Source of the DNA: an uncultured Ruminococcus sp.
Lineage (GTDB): Bacteria > Bacillota > Clostridia > Oscillospirales > Acutalibacteraceae
Direction of reading: 5' to 3'
Assembly (NCBI GenBank): GCA_904393835.1
Contig: CAJFNC010000006.1
Span: 1 to 64,000 of the forward strand
Length of the DNA stretch: 64,000 nt
The notes under the pieces are model-generated. The model did not search any database. It had not been told where the DNA came from and saw only the letters and a program-made list of their open reading frames with translations. This document shows positions 1-8,124 of the stretch, in pieces. Each line of letters opens with the position of its first letter. Position 1 is the first letter of the stretch. The position numbers and the translations under genes are program-made.

Positions 1-45
1 CCGAAGCAGTCAATTAAGATGATTGTTTCGGGGTGTTTTTGTTTG
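1..45 (+). terminator. Rho-independent terminator of an upstream gene
   Basis: Bases 1-11 can pair with 21-31 (11 bp including two G-U pairs) around a 9-base loop, followed by a G/T-rich tail with a run of T. The gene it would serve lies outside the window on the left. Confidence 0.55.
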
Positions 46-61
46 TAAGCAGATATAAAAA

Positions 62-86
62 ATTCGTGTTGCATTCGTGTTGCATT
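62..86. repeat. Short tandem repeat, 2.2 copies of an 11-mer
   Basis: The unit ATTCGTGTTGC occurs at 62-72 and again at 73-83, and a third copy begins (ATT) at 84. It lies in a non-coding stretch between a terminator and a broken reductase gene. It may be simple replication slippage; no function can be read from it. Confidence 0.7.
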
Positions 87-151
87 TTATCTTAAAATGC
101 GGTTTTTAATGTTCAAAAACTAACTTTTAAAAATCAGATATAAACAATAAA

Positions 152-202
152 AAATCCGATAAACAAGCCGTTTTTCTTAATTTTGGCTTATCTATCGGAT
201 TT
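152..202. repeat. 18-bp imperfect inverted repeat
   Basis: Arms 152-169 and 185-202 pair at 16 of 18 positions around a 15-base T-rich loop. Read on the minus strand, the hairpin is followed by a T-rich tail, so it could be a minus-strand terminator. No minus-strand gene is seen just to its right, so it may instead be a leftover of the event that truncated the neighbouring reductase copy. Confidence 0.55.
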
Positions 203-368
203 AATGATTTGGTGCGCCAACAGGGTACGTATCCCCATAGAACGCACAGCCGCCTTGAACAAGTGGAAAATGGTAGGCGAAGTGCTGATTCCGGGCGTTT
301 TAAATCCGGGCGATATCAACAAGACCGACGGCTGTCAGCAGGCAGCTGAACTCGCTGATAAAATCTAA
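183..368 (+). pseudogene. 3' remnant of a flavodoxin-family reductase
   Basis: The reading frame ending at 368 carries only the last part of an NADPH-dependent FMN reductase/flavodoxin-like protein. Its GEVLIPGVLNPGDI stretch and following helix match in position the LGHVLAGGNSKASDIEEK region and helix at the C-terminus of the intact gene that starts 19 bp downstream. The flavin-binding N-terminal half is missing and no conserved start is present. It looks like the decayed tail of a tandem paralogue. The first 20 codons probably have no coding history. Confidence 0.5.
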
Positions 369-387
369 AGAAGCGGAGAGTATCACT

Positions 388-939
388 ATGAGTAAAAAAA
401 TAGTTATTTTAAACGGCAGTCCACGCAAAAACGGAAATACTTCTGCACTTGTTAAGGCGTTTACGAAAGGCGCAGAAAGTGCAGGTAATACAGTGAAGGA
501 GTTTTTTCTGGACGGTATGAACATTCACGGTTGCAAAGGCTGTAACGGCGGACACAGCAGCAGAGAATGTCCCTGTGTTCAGAAAGACGATATGGTTAAA
601 ATTTACCCGGCAGTAAAAGAGGGCGATGTTATTGTGCTGGCAACACCCTTATATTATTGGAATATGAGCGGGCAAATCAGAACGGCTGTTGACCGATTAT
701 TTGCTTTGGAGGAAAACGACGGAAATCTGCTCAGAGGACACGACAGAGCCTCAGCACTTTTGATGTCGGCGGCGGGTCAAGCCTTTGAAGATGTAGTCAT
801 TTATTATGACCATTTAACGGAGCATTTAAGATGGAAAAACCTCGGTCACGTTCTTGCCGGAGGAAACAGCAAGGCGAGTGATATTGAAGAAAAGCCCGAA
901 ATTCAAAAGGCTTATGAGCTTGGAAAATCAATTTCATAA
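388..939 (+). CDS. Flavodoxin-family NAD(P)H-dependent FMN reductase
   Basis: This 183-residue protein has the fold signature of the NADPH-dependent FMN reductase/flavodoxin-like family. The N-terminal ILNGSPRKNGNTSALV is the FMN phosphate loop, and TPLYYWNMSGQIRTAVDR is the usual flavin-contact segment. A CKGCNGGHSSRECPC stretch (about residues 49-63) resembles the cysteine-rich insert of iron-sulfur flavoproteins but is shorter, so a cluster is only a possibility. The role is probably cytosolic reduction of quinones, metals or nitro compounds, with unknown substrate. The start follows a GGAGAG site. A bidirectional terminator follows, and a truncated paralogue lies just upstream. Confidence 0.85.
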   Translation: MSKKIVILNGSPRKNGNTSALVKAFTKGAESAGNTVKEFFLDGMNIHGCKGCNGGHSSRECPCVQKDDMVKIYPAVKEGDVIVLATPLYYWNMSGQIRTAVDRLFALEENDGNLLRGHDRASALLMSAAGQAFEDVVIYYDHLTEHLRWKNLGHVLAGGNSKASDIEEKPEIQKAYELGKSIS

Positions 940-946
940 ATAATAA

Positions 947-986
947 AAAGGCAGGAAGTTAATTACAATTTCCTGCCTTTATTTAT
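947..986. terminator. Bidirectional terminator between convergent genes
   Basis: An 11-bp perfect stem (947-957 with 970-980) encloses a 12-base loop. The arms begin with A-runs and end with T-runs, so it can terminate both the flavodoxin gene (+) and the MocR gene (-) that ends at 1032. Confidence 0.8.
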
Positions 987-1031
987 TGTGCTGAAAGTCA
1001 TATGACAAAAGTCTTTAAGGTTAGTTTTTGG

Positions 1032-2405
1032 TTATGCTTTACTGCTGCAAACAGCATCATAAATAAGTCTTATTCCGTCGGGAATTTTTTCGGACGAAAT
1101 TCCGGAAAAGCTGAGATTCAGTACATTGTCGTTGTTTTTATACGGCATAAGTACAACGGAATTTTCACTGAGAATTTTATCTGTTTTGTTTCTGTCAAAC
1201 TCAAAATTCGGTATTACAGATACATAAAGAGATGTTTCGTTAAATATAACCGCAGTTTCTTTTGAAAAATATTTTTTTATGAGCTTTAATATCAGCTTGC
1301 TTTTTTCAAGATAGATTCTTCTCGCTTTCCTCAGATGAATATCTATTTTTCCGTTTTCGATATACTTTGCTAAGGCAAGCTGTTCGGTTTTTGACGCAGT
1401 CTGATTAGTCAATCCCTTTATTTTGGCATACTTTCCAATCAGCTTATCCGGAAGAACCATATAGCTTATCCTGACCGACGGAAGCATTACTTTTGAAAAA
1501 GAGCCCAGATAAACCGTGTTTTGAGTATCATAGTTTTGTACGCACGGCATAGGCAGGGTACTGTATCTCAGCTCGCCGTTGTAATCGTCTTCTATAATCA
1601 AAGTGTTGTTTTTATCCGCCCACTTAATTAGCTCAAGTCTGCGTGTAACAGGCATATTTTCACCGGTTATTTCCGTAAAATTCGGATTAATCAAAATTAT
1701 GTCTGGATTTATTTTATCAAGGGAAGCAATTGTAACGCCCGACTCATCATTTTCAAAATAACTTACCTCATACCCAAAACTTTTAAAAACAAATTCGGAC
1801 TGCACAAAGCTTGAACTTGCCATTGCAACTTTTTTGTCCTTGCCAAGCAAGGCACACAACAGATACAAAAGCGGTTGAGTCCCTGCACCCACTATTATGT
1901 TTTTTGAGGAGGTGTTTACACTGCGTGTACCGAGACTGTATTTTTGCAGAGCTTTTCTCAGAGCATATTCACCCTGAGCTTCGCCATAGGAGGTCATAAG
2001 AAAATTTTTATTTAGAATTTCTTTTACATATTTCTTCCATTCAGTAAGGTTAATTATTGAATCATCAATGCTTTTTCCGCTGAAATCGTATTTGTACATC
2101 AAGGTTGTTTCGGCTTTCTGAGTTGCAATTTCGTCAAAACTTTTCGGCAGATGATTAAACTCTGCCTCTACGTAATATCCGCTTTGAGGTTTGTTTTTTA
2201 TATATCCCTCGGCGCAAAGCTGTTCGTATGCTGCGGTGACGGTCGTCTTTGATACATTCAAATCACTGCTCAAAGCTCTGACCGACGGCAGTTTTGTGCG
2301 CTTTTTTAAACTGCCGTTCTCAATTGAATTTCTGACAGACGAGTAAATTTGCCTGTAAAGCGGAATTTTTTCATTTTTATCAATAATAATAAAGTCATAA
2401 AGCAT
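1032..2405 (-). CDS. MocR/PdxR-type GntR regulator with aminotransferase domain
   Basis: The 457-residue protein joins an N-terminal GntR winged helix (about residues 10-80, with LPSVRALSSDLNVSKTTV as the helix-turn-helix) to a fold-type I aminotransferase domain (about 105-457). The expected PLP lysine is K305 in GSFSKVMLPSVRISY, and IIEDDYNGELRY holds the aspartate that contacts the pyridine nitrogen. MocR proteins sense PLP or amino-compound adducts and regulate vitamin B6, GABA, taurine or cell-wall genes; the ligand here is unknown. It is divergent from the murD operon and shares a 139-bp intergenic region with it, so it may regulate that operon or itself. Confidence 0.9.
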   Translation of the reverse strand: MLYDFIIIDKNEKIPLYRQIYSSVRNSIENGSLKKRTKLPSVRALSSDLNVSKTTVTAAYEQLCAEGYIKNKPQSGYYVEAEFNHLPKSFDEIATQKAETTLMYKYDFSGKSIDDSIINLTEWKKYVKEILNKNFLMTSYGEAQGEYALRKALQKYSLGTRSVNTSSKNIIVGAGTQPLLYLLCALLGKDKKVAMASSSFVQSEFVFKSFGYEVSYFENDESGVTIASLDKINPDIILINPNFTEITGENMPVTRRLELIKWADKNNTLIIEDDYNGELRYSTLPMPCVQNYDTQNTVYLGSFSKVMLPSVRISYMVLPDKLIGKYAKIKGLTNQTASKTEQLALAKYIENGKIDIHLRKARRIYLEKSKLILKLIKKYFSKETAVIFNETSLYVSVIPNFEFDRNKTDKILSENSVVLMPYKNNDNVLNLSFSGISSEKIPDGIRLIYDAVCSSKA

Positions 2406-2420
2406 ATTATCACCACTGAT

Positions 2421-2449
2421 ATTTTACCATTTTGCAAATCTTATTTCAA
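2421..2449 (-). promoter_or_regulatory. SigA-type promoter of the mocR-like gene
   Basis: On the minus strand, TTGAAA (2444-2449) and TAAAAT (2421-2426) are separated by exactly 17 bp. This places transcription start just upstream of the start codon at 2405. Confidence 0.6.
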
Positions 2450-2457
2450 TATTGCAA
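2432..2457. promoter_or_regulatory. Possible MocR operator: two TTGCAA direct repeats
   Basis: TTGCAA occurs at 2432-2437 and 2452-2457, 20 bp apart (two helical turns), between and overlapping the divergent promoters. MocR proteins typically bind direct repeats on one DNA face. The assignment is inference from position and spacing. Confidence 0.4.
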
Positions 2458-2464
2458 TGCGGAG

Positions 2465-2493
2465 TTGAAATTTTATACTTTACTTTGTATAAT
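2465..2493 (+). promoter_or_regulatory. SigA-type promoter of the murD operon
   Basis: TTGAAA (2465-2470) is followed by a 17-bp spacer and a perfect TATAAT (2488-2493), about 50 bp ahead of the murD start. Confidence 0.75.
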
Positions 2494-2544
2494 ATAATAT
2501 TATAATATAAAAAGATAAGGTTAAAATTTTTAAGAGGTATTACT

Positions 2545-3936
2545 ATGAATATATTAGCAGAAAAATTCTTTTATGGAATAAAAGGAAAAACAGTTGCCTT
2601 TATAGGTATCGGCACAAGTAACCTCCCGCTTATAAAACTTTTTGCCGATAAAGGCGCAAAGGTTGTAGCTTGCGACAAAAAAGATCTTGCCTCGCTCGGA
2701 GAAAACGGATTAAAGGCAAAAGAATACGGTGCGGAGCTTGTACTCGGTGACAATTATCTTTCAAATATTAAAGCAGATATAATTTTCAGAAGTCCCGGAA
2801 CACCGTTTTACAAAGACGAGCTTATAAAGCTCAGAGAAAGCGGGGCGGTGCTCACCTCGGAAATGGAGGTTTTCTTTGACCTTTGCCCGTGCAAAACAAT
2901 TGCGGTAACGGGTTCCGACGGCAAGACCACCACTACCACAATAATTTCAGAAATGCTCAAAGCGGCAGGTAAAAATGTTCATCTCGGAGGCAACATCGGT
3001 AAACCGCTTTTGCCAGAAATTGAAACGATAAATCCCGCTGATTACGCAGTTGTGGAACTCTCAAGCTTTCAGCTTATATCAATGCGTAAAAGTCCCGATA
3101 TTGCGGTTGTAACAAATCTTGCCCCAAATCATCTCGATATACATAAGGATATGGAAGAGTATATCGAATCAAAGAAAAATATAATTCTTCATCAAAATGC
3201 TTTTGCCAAGGCTGTTTTAAACCTCGACAACGAAATAACTAACGGATTTTCAAAAGATGTCAGAGGCCGTCTTGCAAAATTCAGTATAAAAGAAAAGCTT
3301 TTCAACGGTGCTTATCTTGACGGAACAACAATTTGTTACAGCGACTACGGTAAAATAACCGAGATTATGAATATAAAACAAATCAAAATTCCGGGAATGC
3401 ACAATGTTGAAAATTATCTCGCCGCAATTGCAGCGGTGTGGGGAATAGTTAACGTTGATACAATTGCAGCCGTTGCAAAAACGTTTGGCGGCGTTGAGCA
3501 CAGAGCAGAATTTGTAAGAGAATATAGAGGCGTAAAATACTATAATGACTCAATTGCTTCAAGCCCTACTCGCACAGCGCTCGGTACACTTTCTCTGTAT
3601 GATGAAAAAATTATCATTATAGCAGGCGGCTACGATAAACATATACCGTACGAACCACTCGGCCCTGTAATTAACGACAAAGTAAAGGTACTGATTCTGC
3701 TCGGCGATACTGCTCCCAAAATCGAAGCGGCTGTAAAGTCGGCAGATAATTACAATGCCGATGAAATAAAAATCATAAATGTTGAAAATATGGAGCAGGC
3801 AGTATCCGCCGCTGCCGAAAATGCGAAGCGAGGCGACATAGTTTCACTGTCACCTGCAAGTGCAAGTTTTGGATTATACAAGAATTTTGAGGAAAGAGGA
3901 AATCACTTTAAATCAATAGTAAACGGTTTAAAGTAA
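2545..3936 (+). CDS. murD: UDP-N-acetylmuramoylalanine--D-glutamate ligase
   Basis: MurD adds D-glutamate to UDP-MurNAc-L-Ala in the cytosolic stage of peptidoglycan synthesis. The 463-residue length is normal. An N-terminal Rossmann-like domain starts with GKTVAFIGIGTSN. The ATP loop VTGSDGKTTTT lies at residues 121-131, the central region includes VVELSSFQL and NLAPNHLDIH, and the C-terminal domain has YYNDSIASSPTRT. It heads a five-gene operon with peptidases rather than sitting in a mur/fts (dcw) cluster. The start is ATG after AAGAGG. Confidence 0.93.
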   Translation: MNILAEKFFYGIKGKTVAFIGIGTSNLPLIKLFADKGAKVVACDKKDLASLGENGLKAKEYGAELVLGDNYLSNIKADIIFRSPGTPFYKDELIKLRESGAVLTSEMEVFFDLCPCKTIAVTGSDGKTTTTTIISEMLKAAGKNVHLGGNIGKPLLPEIETINPADYAVVELSSFQLISMRKSPDIAVVTNLAPNHLDIHKDMEEYIESKKNIILHQNAFAKAVLNLDNEITNGFSKDVRGRLAKFSIKEKLFNGAYLDGTTICYSDYGKITEIMNIKQIKIPGMHNVENYLAAIAAVWGIVNVDTIAAVAKTFGGVEHRAEFVREYRGVKYYNDSIASSPTRTALGTLSLYDEKIIIIAGGYDKHIPYEPLGPVINDKVKVLILLGDTAPKIEAAVKSADNYNADEIKIINVENMEQAVSAAAENAKRGDIVSLSPASASFGLYKNFEERGNHFKSIVNGLK

Positions 3937-3942
3937 ATTATT

Positions 3943-4974
3943 ATGAATACAAAGGATTTAATTTTTGATTTATGTTCAGCCTGCGGAGTTTCAGGGTTTG
4001 AGGAACCTGCCGTTTTAAAGGCTAAAAAATATCTTGAACCGTTTGCCGAGGTAAAAACTGATTCAAATGGCAGTTTAATTGCTCATATAACCTCACAAAC
4101 TGCCCAAAAAACAATTCTGCTCGACGCTCATATTGACCGTATCGGATTTATGGTGACGGGAATTGACGACGACGGCTTTGTACGCGTAGATAAATGCGGC
4201 GGAGTTGATGTCCGCACGCTATGTGACTGCGAAATTGTCCTGCAAAAAAATCCGAATATCAAAGGCGTTGTCTGCTGTATGCCGCCTCATCTTACAGGTG
4301 GAAGCGAGGATAAGGCGGATGATTTGGACAAACTCAGAATTGACTTCGGTATGAACGGTGAACAGGCAAAGTCCTTATTTTCGCTCGGTGATGTTCTGAC
4401 TTTTGAGTCGAAACCCGTTGAACTTTTAAACGGCAGAATAGCTTCCGCCGCACTTGATAACCGCTGTTCGGCAGCAGTTTTGATTATGTGCGCGGAAAAA
4501 CTTCATAAAGAAAAGAACTTGCCCTATAACATAGAAATACTCTTAAGCTCTCAGGAAGAAACCTATGCGAAGGGAGCAAAAACAGGCGCTTTTTCATCAG
4601 ATGCCGATGAATCTGTCGTAGTTGATGTAAGCTTTGCGGCTCAACCGGATGTTTCCGGTTTTTACTCTTCTATTGAGTTGGGGGCAGGCCCGATGATTGG
4701 CATTTCTCCTACGCTTGACAAGCAAATGACAAACAAACTCATTAGTCTTGCTCAGACAGAAAAAATTTCTTATCAGCTCGAAACTTTATCAGCTTCAACA
4801 GGTACAAATGCAGACCATATATCAACAACGAAAGGCGGAATTAAAACTGCTCTTGTTTCAATTCCGCAAAGATATATGCACACTCAAAACGAAGTGATAG
4901 AAATTGCCGATGCAGAAAACACGGCACGCTTAATTTGCGAATATATTCTTACAGGAGGTGCAGACGGTGAATAA
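3943..4974 (+). CDS. M42 family metallo-aminopeptidase (first of two)
   Basis: A 343-residue cytosolic M42 peptidase, the family of glutamyl aminopeptidase/PepA-like and TET-type enzymes with two metal ions. Ligand segments are LLDAHIDRIGF (His), ASAALDNRCSA (bridging Asp), SSQEETYAKGA (catalytic Glu pair), VVVDVSFAAQPD (Asp) and the C-terminal YMHTQNEV (His). It starts 6 bp after murD and overlaps the next gene. It is clearly diverged from its neighbouring paralogue, so the two may have different specificity or form mixed particles. Confidence 0.88.
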   Translation: MNTKDLIFDLCSACGVSGFEEPAVLKAKKYLEPFAEVKTDSNGSLIAHITSQTAQKTILLDAHIDRIGFMVTGIDDDGFVRVDKCGGVDVRTLCDCEIVLQKNPNIKGVVCCMPPHLTGGSEDKADDLDKLRIDFGMNGEQAKSLFSLGDVLTFESKPVELLNGRIASAALDNRCSAAVLIMCAEKLHKEKNLPYNIEILLSSQEETYAKGAKTGAFSSDADESVVVDVSFAAQPDVSGFYSSIELGAGPMIGISPTLDKQMTNKLISLAQTEKISYQLETLSASTGTNADHISTTKGGIKTALVSIPQRYMHTQNEVIEIADAENTARLICEYILTGGADGE

Positions 4975-6019
4975 TATTGAACTTTTAAAGGAACTTTGCC
5001 TCTGCAATTCCGTATCGGGCGATGAAAACGCAGTCAGAGAAATAATACTCCGTGAGATTAAAGACTTTTGCGATAACGTATTTATAGATCCGCTCGGCAA
5101 TATTATTGCGCATAAAAAAGGAAAAAACAGAGCAAAAAGCAAGCTGATGCTTTCAGCGCATATGGATGAAGTCGGCCTAATGGTGACCGACATCACTAAC
5201 GACGGTTATTTAAAATTTGACGAAGTCGGCGGAATTGACCGCAGGGTAATTGTTGGCAAAAGAGTATCCGTCGGTACGAACAAATTACAGGGCGTTGTCG
5301 GAATAAAACCGATTCATCTCACAAAGAGTGACGAACGACTTGCAATCGGGCAAATGTCGGAAATGTATATTGATATCGGCGCAAAGTCAAAGCAGGAGGC
5401 ACTAAAGTATGTTTCTTACGGCGACAGCATTTATTTTAACGCTGATTTCTATACAGTAAATTCATACCTCCACACAAAAGCGGTTGATGACAGGTTTGGC
5501 TGCTTTGTTCTTATTCAGCTTATCAAAGCCGAACTTGAATATGATACCGACTTTGTGTTCTGCGTTCAAGAGGAGGTTGGATTGCGTGGTTCAAAGACCG
5601 CTGCTTATACGGTTGACCCGGAATTTGCAATAGTAGTAGAAACGACAACTGCCGCTGATATTCCGAATATAGAGAAGCAAAAGCAGGTTTGCAATCTCGG
5701 CGACGGCGCTGTTATTTCAATTATGGACAGAAGAACTATTTATGATAAAGAAATGGTCAAGCTTGCGTTTGACTGCGCAGAAAAAAACGGAATAAAGCTC
5801 CAGTATAAGCGTGCAGTTGCAGGCGGCAATGACGCCGGCTCAATAAATGTAAGCCGCGGTGGCGTTCGCACGCTTGCCGTATCACTTGCCTGCCGATATT
5901 TACATGCGCCGATCTGCGCTTGCAGTCTTGATGATTGTGACAGCGTGCTTGAAGTAGTTAAAATTCTTTCCGAGAAAATAGCCGGCGGCAGTCTTTCTGC
6001 AAAGGAGATTGTGAAATGA
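4967..6019 (+). CDS. M42 family metallo-aminopeptidase (second of two)
   Basis: A 350-residue M42 peptidase. Metal and catalytic segments are LSAHMDEVGLMVT (His), TKAVDDRFGCF (Asp), CVQEEVGLRGS (Glu pair) and the C-terminal CRYLHAPIC (His). The fifth position reads VVETTTAAD, where the family often has an Asp. I chose GTG at 4967 because AGGAGG at 4953-4958 sits 8 bp upstream; a GTG at 4958 would lie inside that ribosome site. The start overlaps the stop of the preceding paralogue by 8 bp, implying translational coupling. Confidence 0.88.
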   Translation: MNNIELLKELCLCNSVSGDENAVREIILREIKDFCDNVFIDPLGNIIAHKKGKNRAKSKLMLSAHMDEVGLMVTDITNDGYLKFDEVGGIDRRVIVGKRVSVGTNKLQGVVGIKPIHLTKSDERLAIGQMSEMYIDIGAKSKQEALKYVSYGDSIYFNADFYTVNSYLHTKAVDDRFGCFVLIQLIKAELEYDTDFVFCVQEEVGLRGSKTAAYTVDPEFAIVVETTTAADIPNIEKQKQVCNLGDGAVISIMDRRTIYDKEMVKLAFDCAEKNGIKLQYKRAVAGGNDAGSINVSRGGVRTLAVSLACRYLHAPICACSLDDCDSVLEVVKILSEKIAGGSLSAKEIVK

Positions 6020-6795
6020 TAATCTCCGTAGAAAACGCTAAGAATTTTATTGATAAAATCAAAGACATATCTGCTAATGACCCTTTCGCGTGCAGGGTCA
6101 TTTCACTGTGCAACAGTTATCCGCCAAGCCTTGCGTTTGTTGATTACTGGCTTATCTGTAACGAAAAAGCGGAGGATTGCAGCGGAGCAATTGCGCGAAG
6201 CGGAACAAGTTTTGTACTGTTTTTGACAGATGATACTGATTTGGAAGAGGTGTCGTCTTTTATGCGCGTTGCAGGGGCGTCGGATATTATTTGCAATGGC
6301 AAATACGACCTTGATATTTTTTATACTGACTGCAAAATCGGAACGATATTGTATAAGAATGAAGCTTCTAAAATTGAAAATAATGACGGCGAGCCCGTTA
6401 TCCCTGACATCAGGGATACTTACGAACTTATTACTCGTTGCTCCGGAGAAAATTTTACTCCGCCGTCATTCGATGATTTCTATGTTGATGTAAATCATAA
6501 ACTCCGTCACAATACAATGCGTCTTTACGGCATAAGTTGCAGTGATAAGCTTGTTTCGGTCGCAATGACTGTTGCGGAAAGCGATGACGGAGCAGTATTG
6601 GGCGCAGTTGCCTGTGATCCCGATTATCGACAACACGGCTACGGTACACAAATTGTAAACTACATATCGGACAGGTTAATAAACGAAAATAAAACAGTTT
6701 ATCTGCACCGAGCAGAAAACGAAAATGTTTCCTTCTACGACAAGCTTGATTTCAAAGTATGGGGTAAATGGAAAGAGTATAGTTTTAAAGGGTGA
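6016..6795 (+). CDS. GNAT family N-acetyltransferase
   Basis: A 259-residue protein with a C-terminal GNAT fold. The acetyl-CoA pyrophosphate loop is seen in DPDYRQHGYGTQIVNYI (about residues 197-213), followed by the typical NENVSFYDKLDFKVWGKW ending. The N-terminal half (about 1-110) has no family I recognise. The substrate is unknown. It overlaps the preceding peptidase by ATGA, so it belongs to the same operon. Confidence 0.8.
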   Translation: MIISVENAKNFIDKIKDISANDPFACRVISLCNSYPPSLAFVDYWLICNEKAEDCSGAIARSGTSFVLFLTDDTDLEEVSSFMRVAGASDIICNGKYDLDIFYTDCKIGTILYKNEASKIENNDGEPVIPDIRDTYELITRCSGENFTPPSFDDFYVDVNHKLRHNTMRLYGISCSDKLVSVAMTVAESDDGAVLGAVACDPDYRQHGYGTQIVNYISDRLINENKTVYLHRAENENVSFYDKLDFKVWGKWKEYSFKG

Positions 6796-6799
6796 TTTT

Positions 6800-8062
6800 T
6801 TGAATTTTTTCGATATAGATAAAAGTATATTAGATGCCTCGCAAAAGGCAATGGAGCTTTGCAAATCAAAGCTCAGCGAAATTGAGGACATTCAGGAATA
6901 TAATCAGCAAAAGATGATAAAAGCATTCCAAACAGCAGGTGTCAGAGAAAGTCATCTTGTCGGTTCAACAGGCTACGGATATGATGATGCAGGCAGAGAG
7001 GCTCTTGATAGGGTATATGCTTACGCATTCGACGCCGAGGATGCACTTGTACGACACAATTTTGTCAGCGGCACGCACGCTTTAACCGTTGCTTTGTTCG
7101 GAATGCTTCGACCCAATGATGTTATGCTTTCCGTAACCGGTATGCCGTACGATACACTTCGTTCTGCTATTGGCATAGAGGGAAACTATCCCGGTTCTCT
7201 TAAGGACTTTAATATCGAATTTAAAATGGTAGATTTAAAAGCTGACGGAACGCTTGATTATTCTAATATAGAAAAAAGAATTGTCGAAGAAAAACCGAAA
7301 ATGGTATACATTCAGCGTTCAAGGGGTTACAGCCTGCGTCCGTCGCTCACATATATAGAAATTAAAAAAATCTGCGATATTTCTCGAAAAGTCTCGCCCG
7401 CATCAATCATTATGCTTGACAATTGTTACGGCGAATTTGTCGAAAAAGTTGAGCCGCTTTCAGTCGGTGTAGATATAATGGCAGGCTCATTTATTAAAAA
7501 TCCCGGAGGCGGTATTGCGCCTACCGGAGGCTACATAGCAGGTAAAAAGGATCTTGTGGAAATGTGTGCGTACAGGCTCACTACTCCGGGTACCGGCAAG
7601 GAAATAGGAGCTACTCTTAATACAAACAGAGAGCTGTTTATGGGTGCGTACCATGCTCCTCATGTAACCGGAGAAGCCTTAAAGACTGCAGTTTTTGCAT
7701 CGGCGCTTTTTGAAATTCTCGGTTACGAAACCACCCCAAAGTACAACGAAAACAGGGGAGATATAATACAGCTTATTATGCTCGGTAATCCCGAAAATCT
7801 AATCAGCTTTTGCGGCGGTATTCAGAGCGGCTCGGCAGTTGACAGTTTTGTACAGCCCGTACCGTCTGATATGCCGGGTTACGAAAGTCAGGTTATTATG
7901 GCGGCAGGAGCATTTACTCTCGGCTCAAGCATTGAACTTTCCGCAGACGCTCCGTTGCGTGAACCTTATGCGGTTTGGATGCAGGGAGGGCTAAATTTTC
8001 ATTCGGGTAAATTAGGCGTTATGCTTGCCGCAAATAAAATACTGAAAGATAAAAAGAATTAA
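6800..8062 (+). CDS. Methionine gamma-lyase-like PLP enzyme (aluminium-resistance family)
   Basis: A member of the PLP-dependent family annotated as methionine gamma-lyase or aluminium resistance protein, common in Firmicutes. Landmarks are SHLVGSTGYGYDDAGR, VRHNFVSGTHALTVALFG and the likely PLP lysine in MAGSFIKNPGGGIAPTGGY. The reaction in this family is poorly established; C-S lyase activity is the usual guess. I chose the TTG at 6800 (AAAGGG 7 bp upstream, product begins with NFFDIDKS). An upstream ATG at 6725 would overlap the GNAT gene by 71 bp. A strong terminator follows. Confidence 0.85.
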   Translation: MNFFDIDKSILDASQKAMELCKSKLSEIEDIQEYNQQKMIKAFQTAGVRESHLVGSTGYGYDDAGREALDRVYAYAFDAEDALVRHNFVSGTHALTVALFGMLRPNDVMLSVTGMPYDTLRSAIGIEGNYPGSLKDFNIEFKMVDLKADGTLDYSNIEKRIVEEKPKMVYIQRSRGYSLRPSLTYIEIKKICDISRKVSPASIIMLDNCYGEFVEKVEPLSVGVDIMAGSFIKNPGGGIAPTGGYIAGKKDLVEMCAYRLTTPGTGKEIGATLNTNRELFMGAYHAPHVTGEALKTAVFASALFEILGYETTPKYNENRGDIIQLIMLGNPENLISFCGGIQSGSAVDSFVQPVPSDMPGYESQVIMAAGAFTLGSSIELSADAPLREPYAVWMQGGLNFHSGKLGVMLAANKILKDKKN

Positions 8063-8069
8063 TAAAAAA

Positions 8070-8116
8070 TAAAAGAGTCAGTTGCAAACGTTGCCGTTTG
8101 TGACTGACTCTTTTAT
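8070..8116. terminator. Strong bidirectional terminator
   Basis: A 21-bp stem (8070-8090 with 8095-8115, including two G-U pairs) closes a TTGC tetraloop and is flanked by A- and T-runs. It separates the murD operon (+) from the convergent lysozyme gene (-). Confidence 0.9.
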
Positions 8117-8124
8117 ATAGCTTA

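Noticed and set aside
1..387. Insertion sequence end or attachment site at the left edge
   Set aside because: There is no transposase or integrase frame, no flanking target duplication and no tRNA gene; the inverted repeat alone is not enough.
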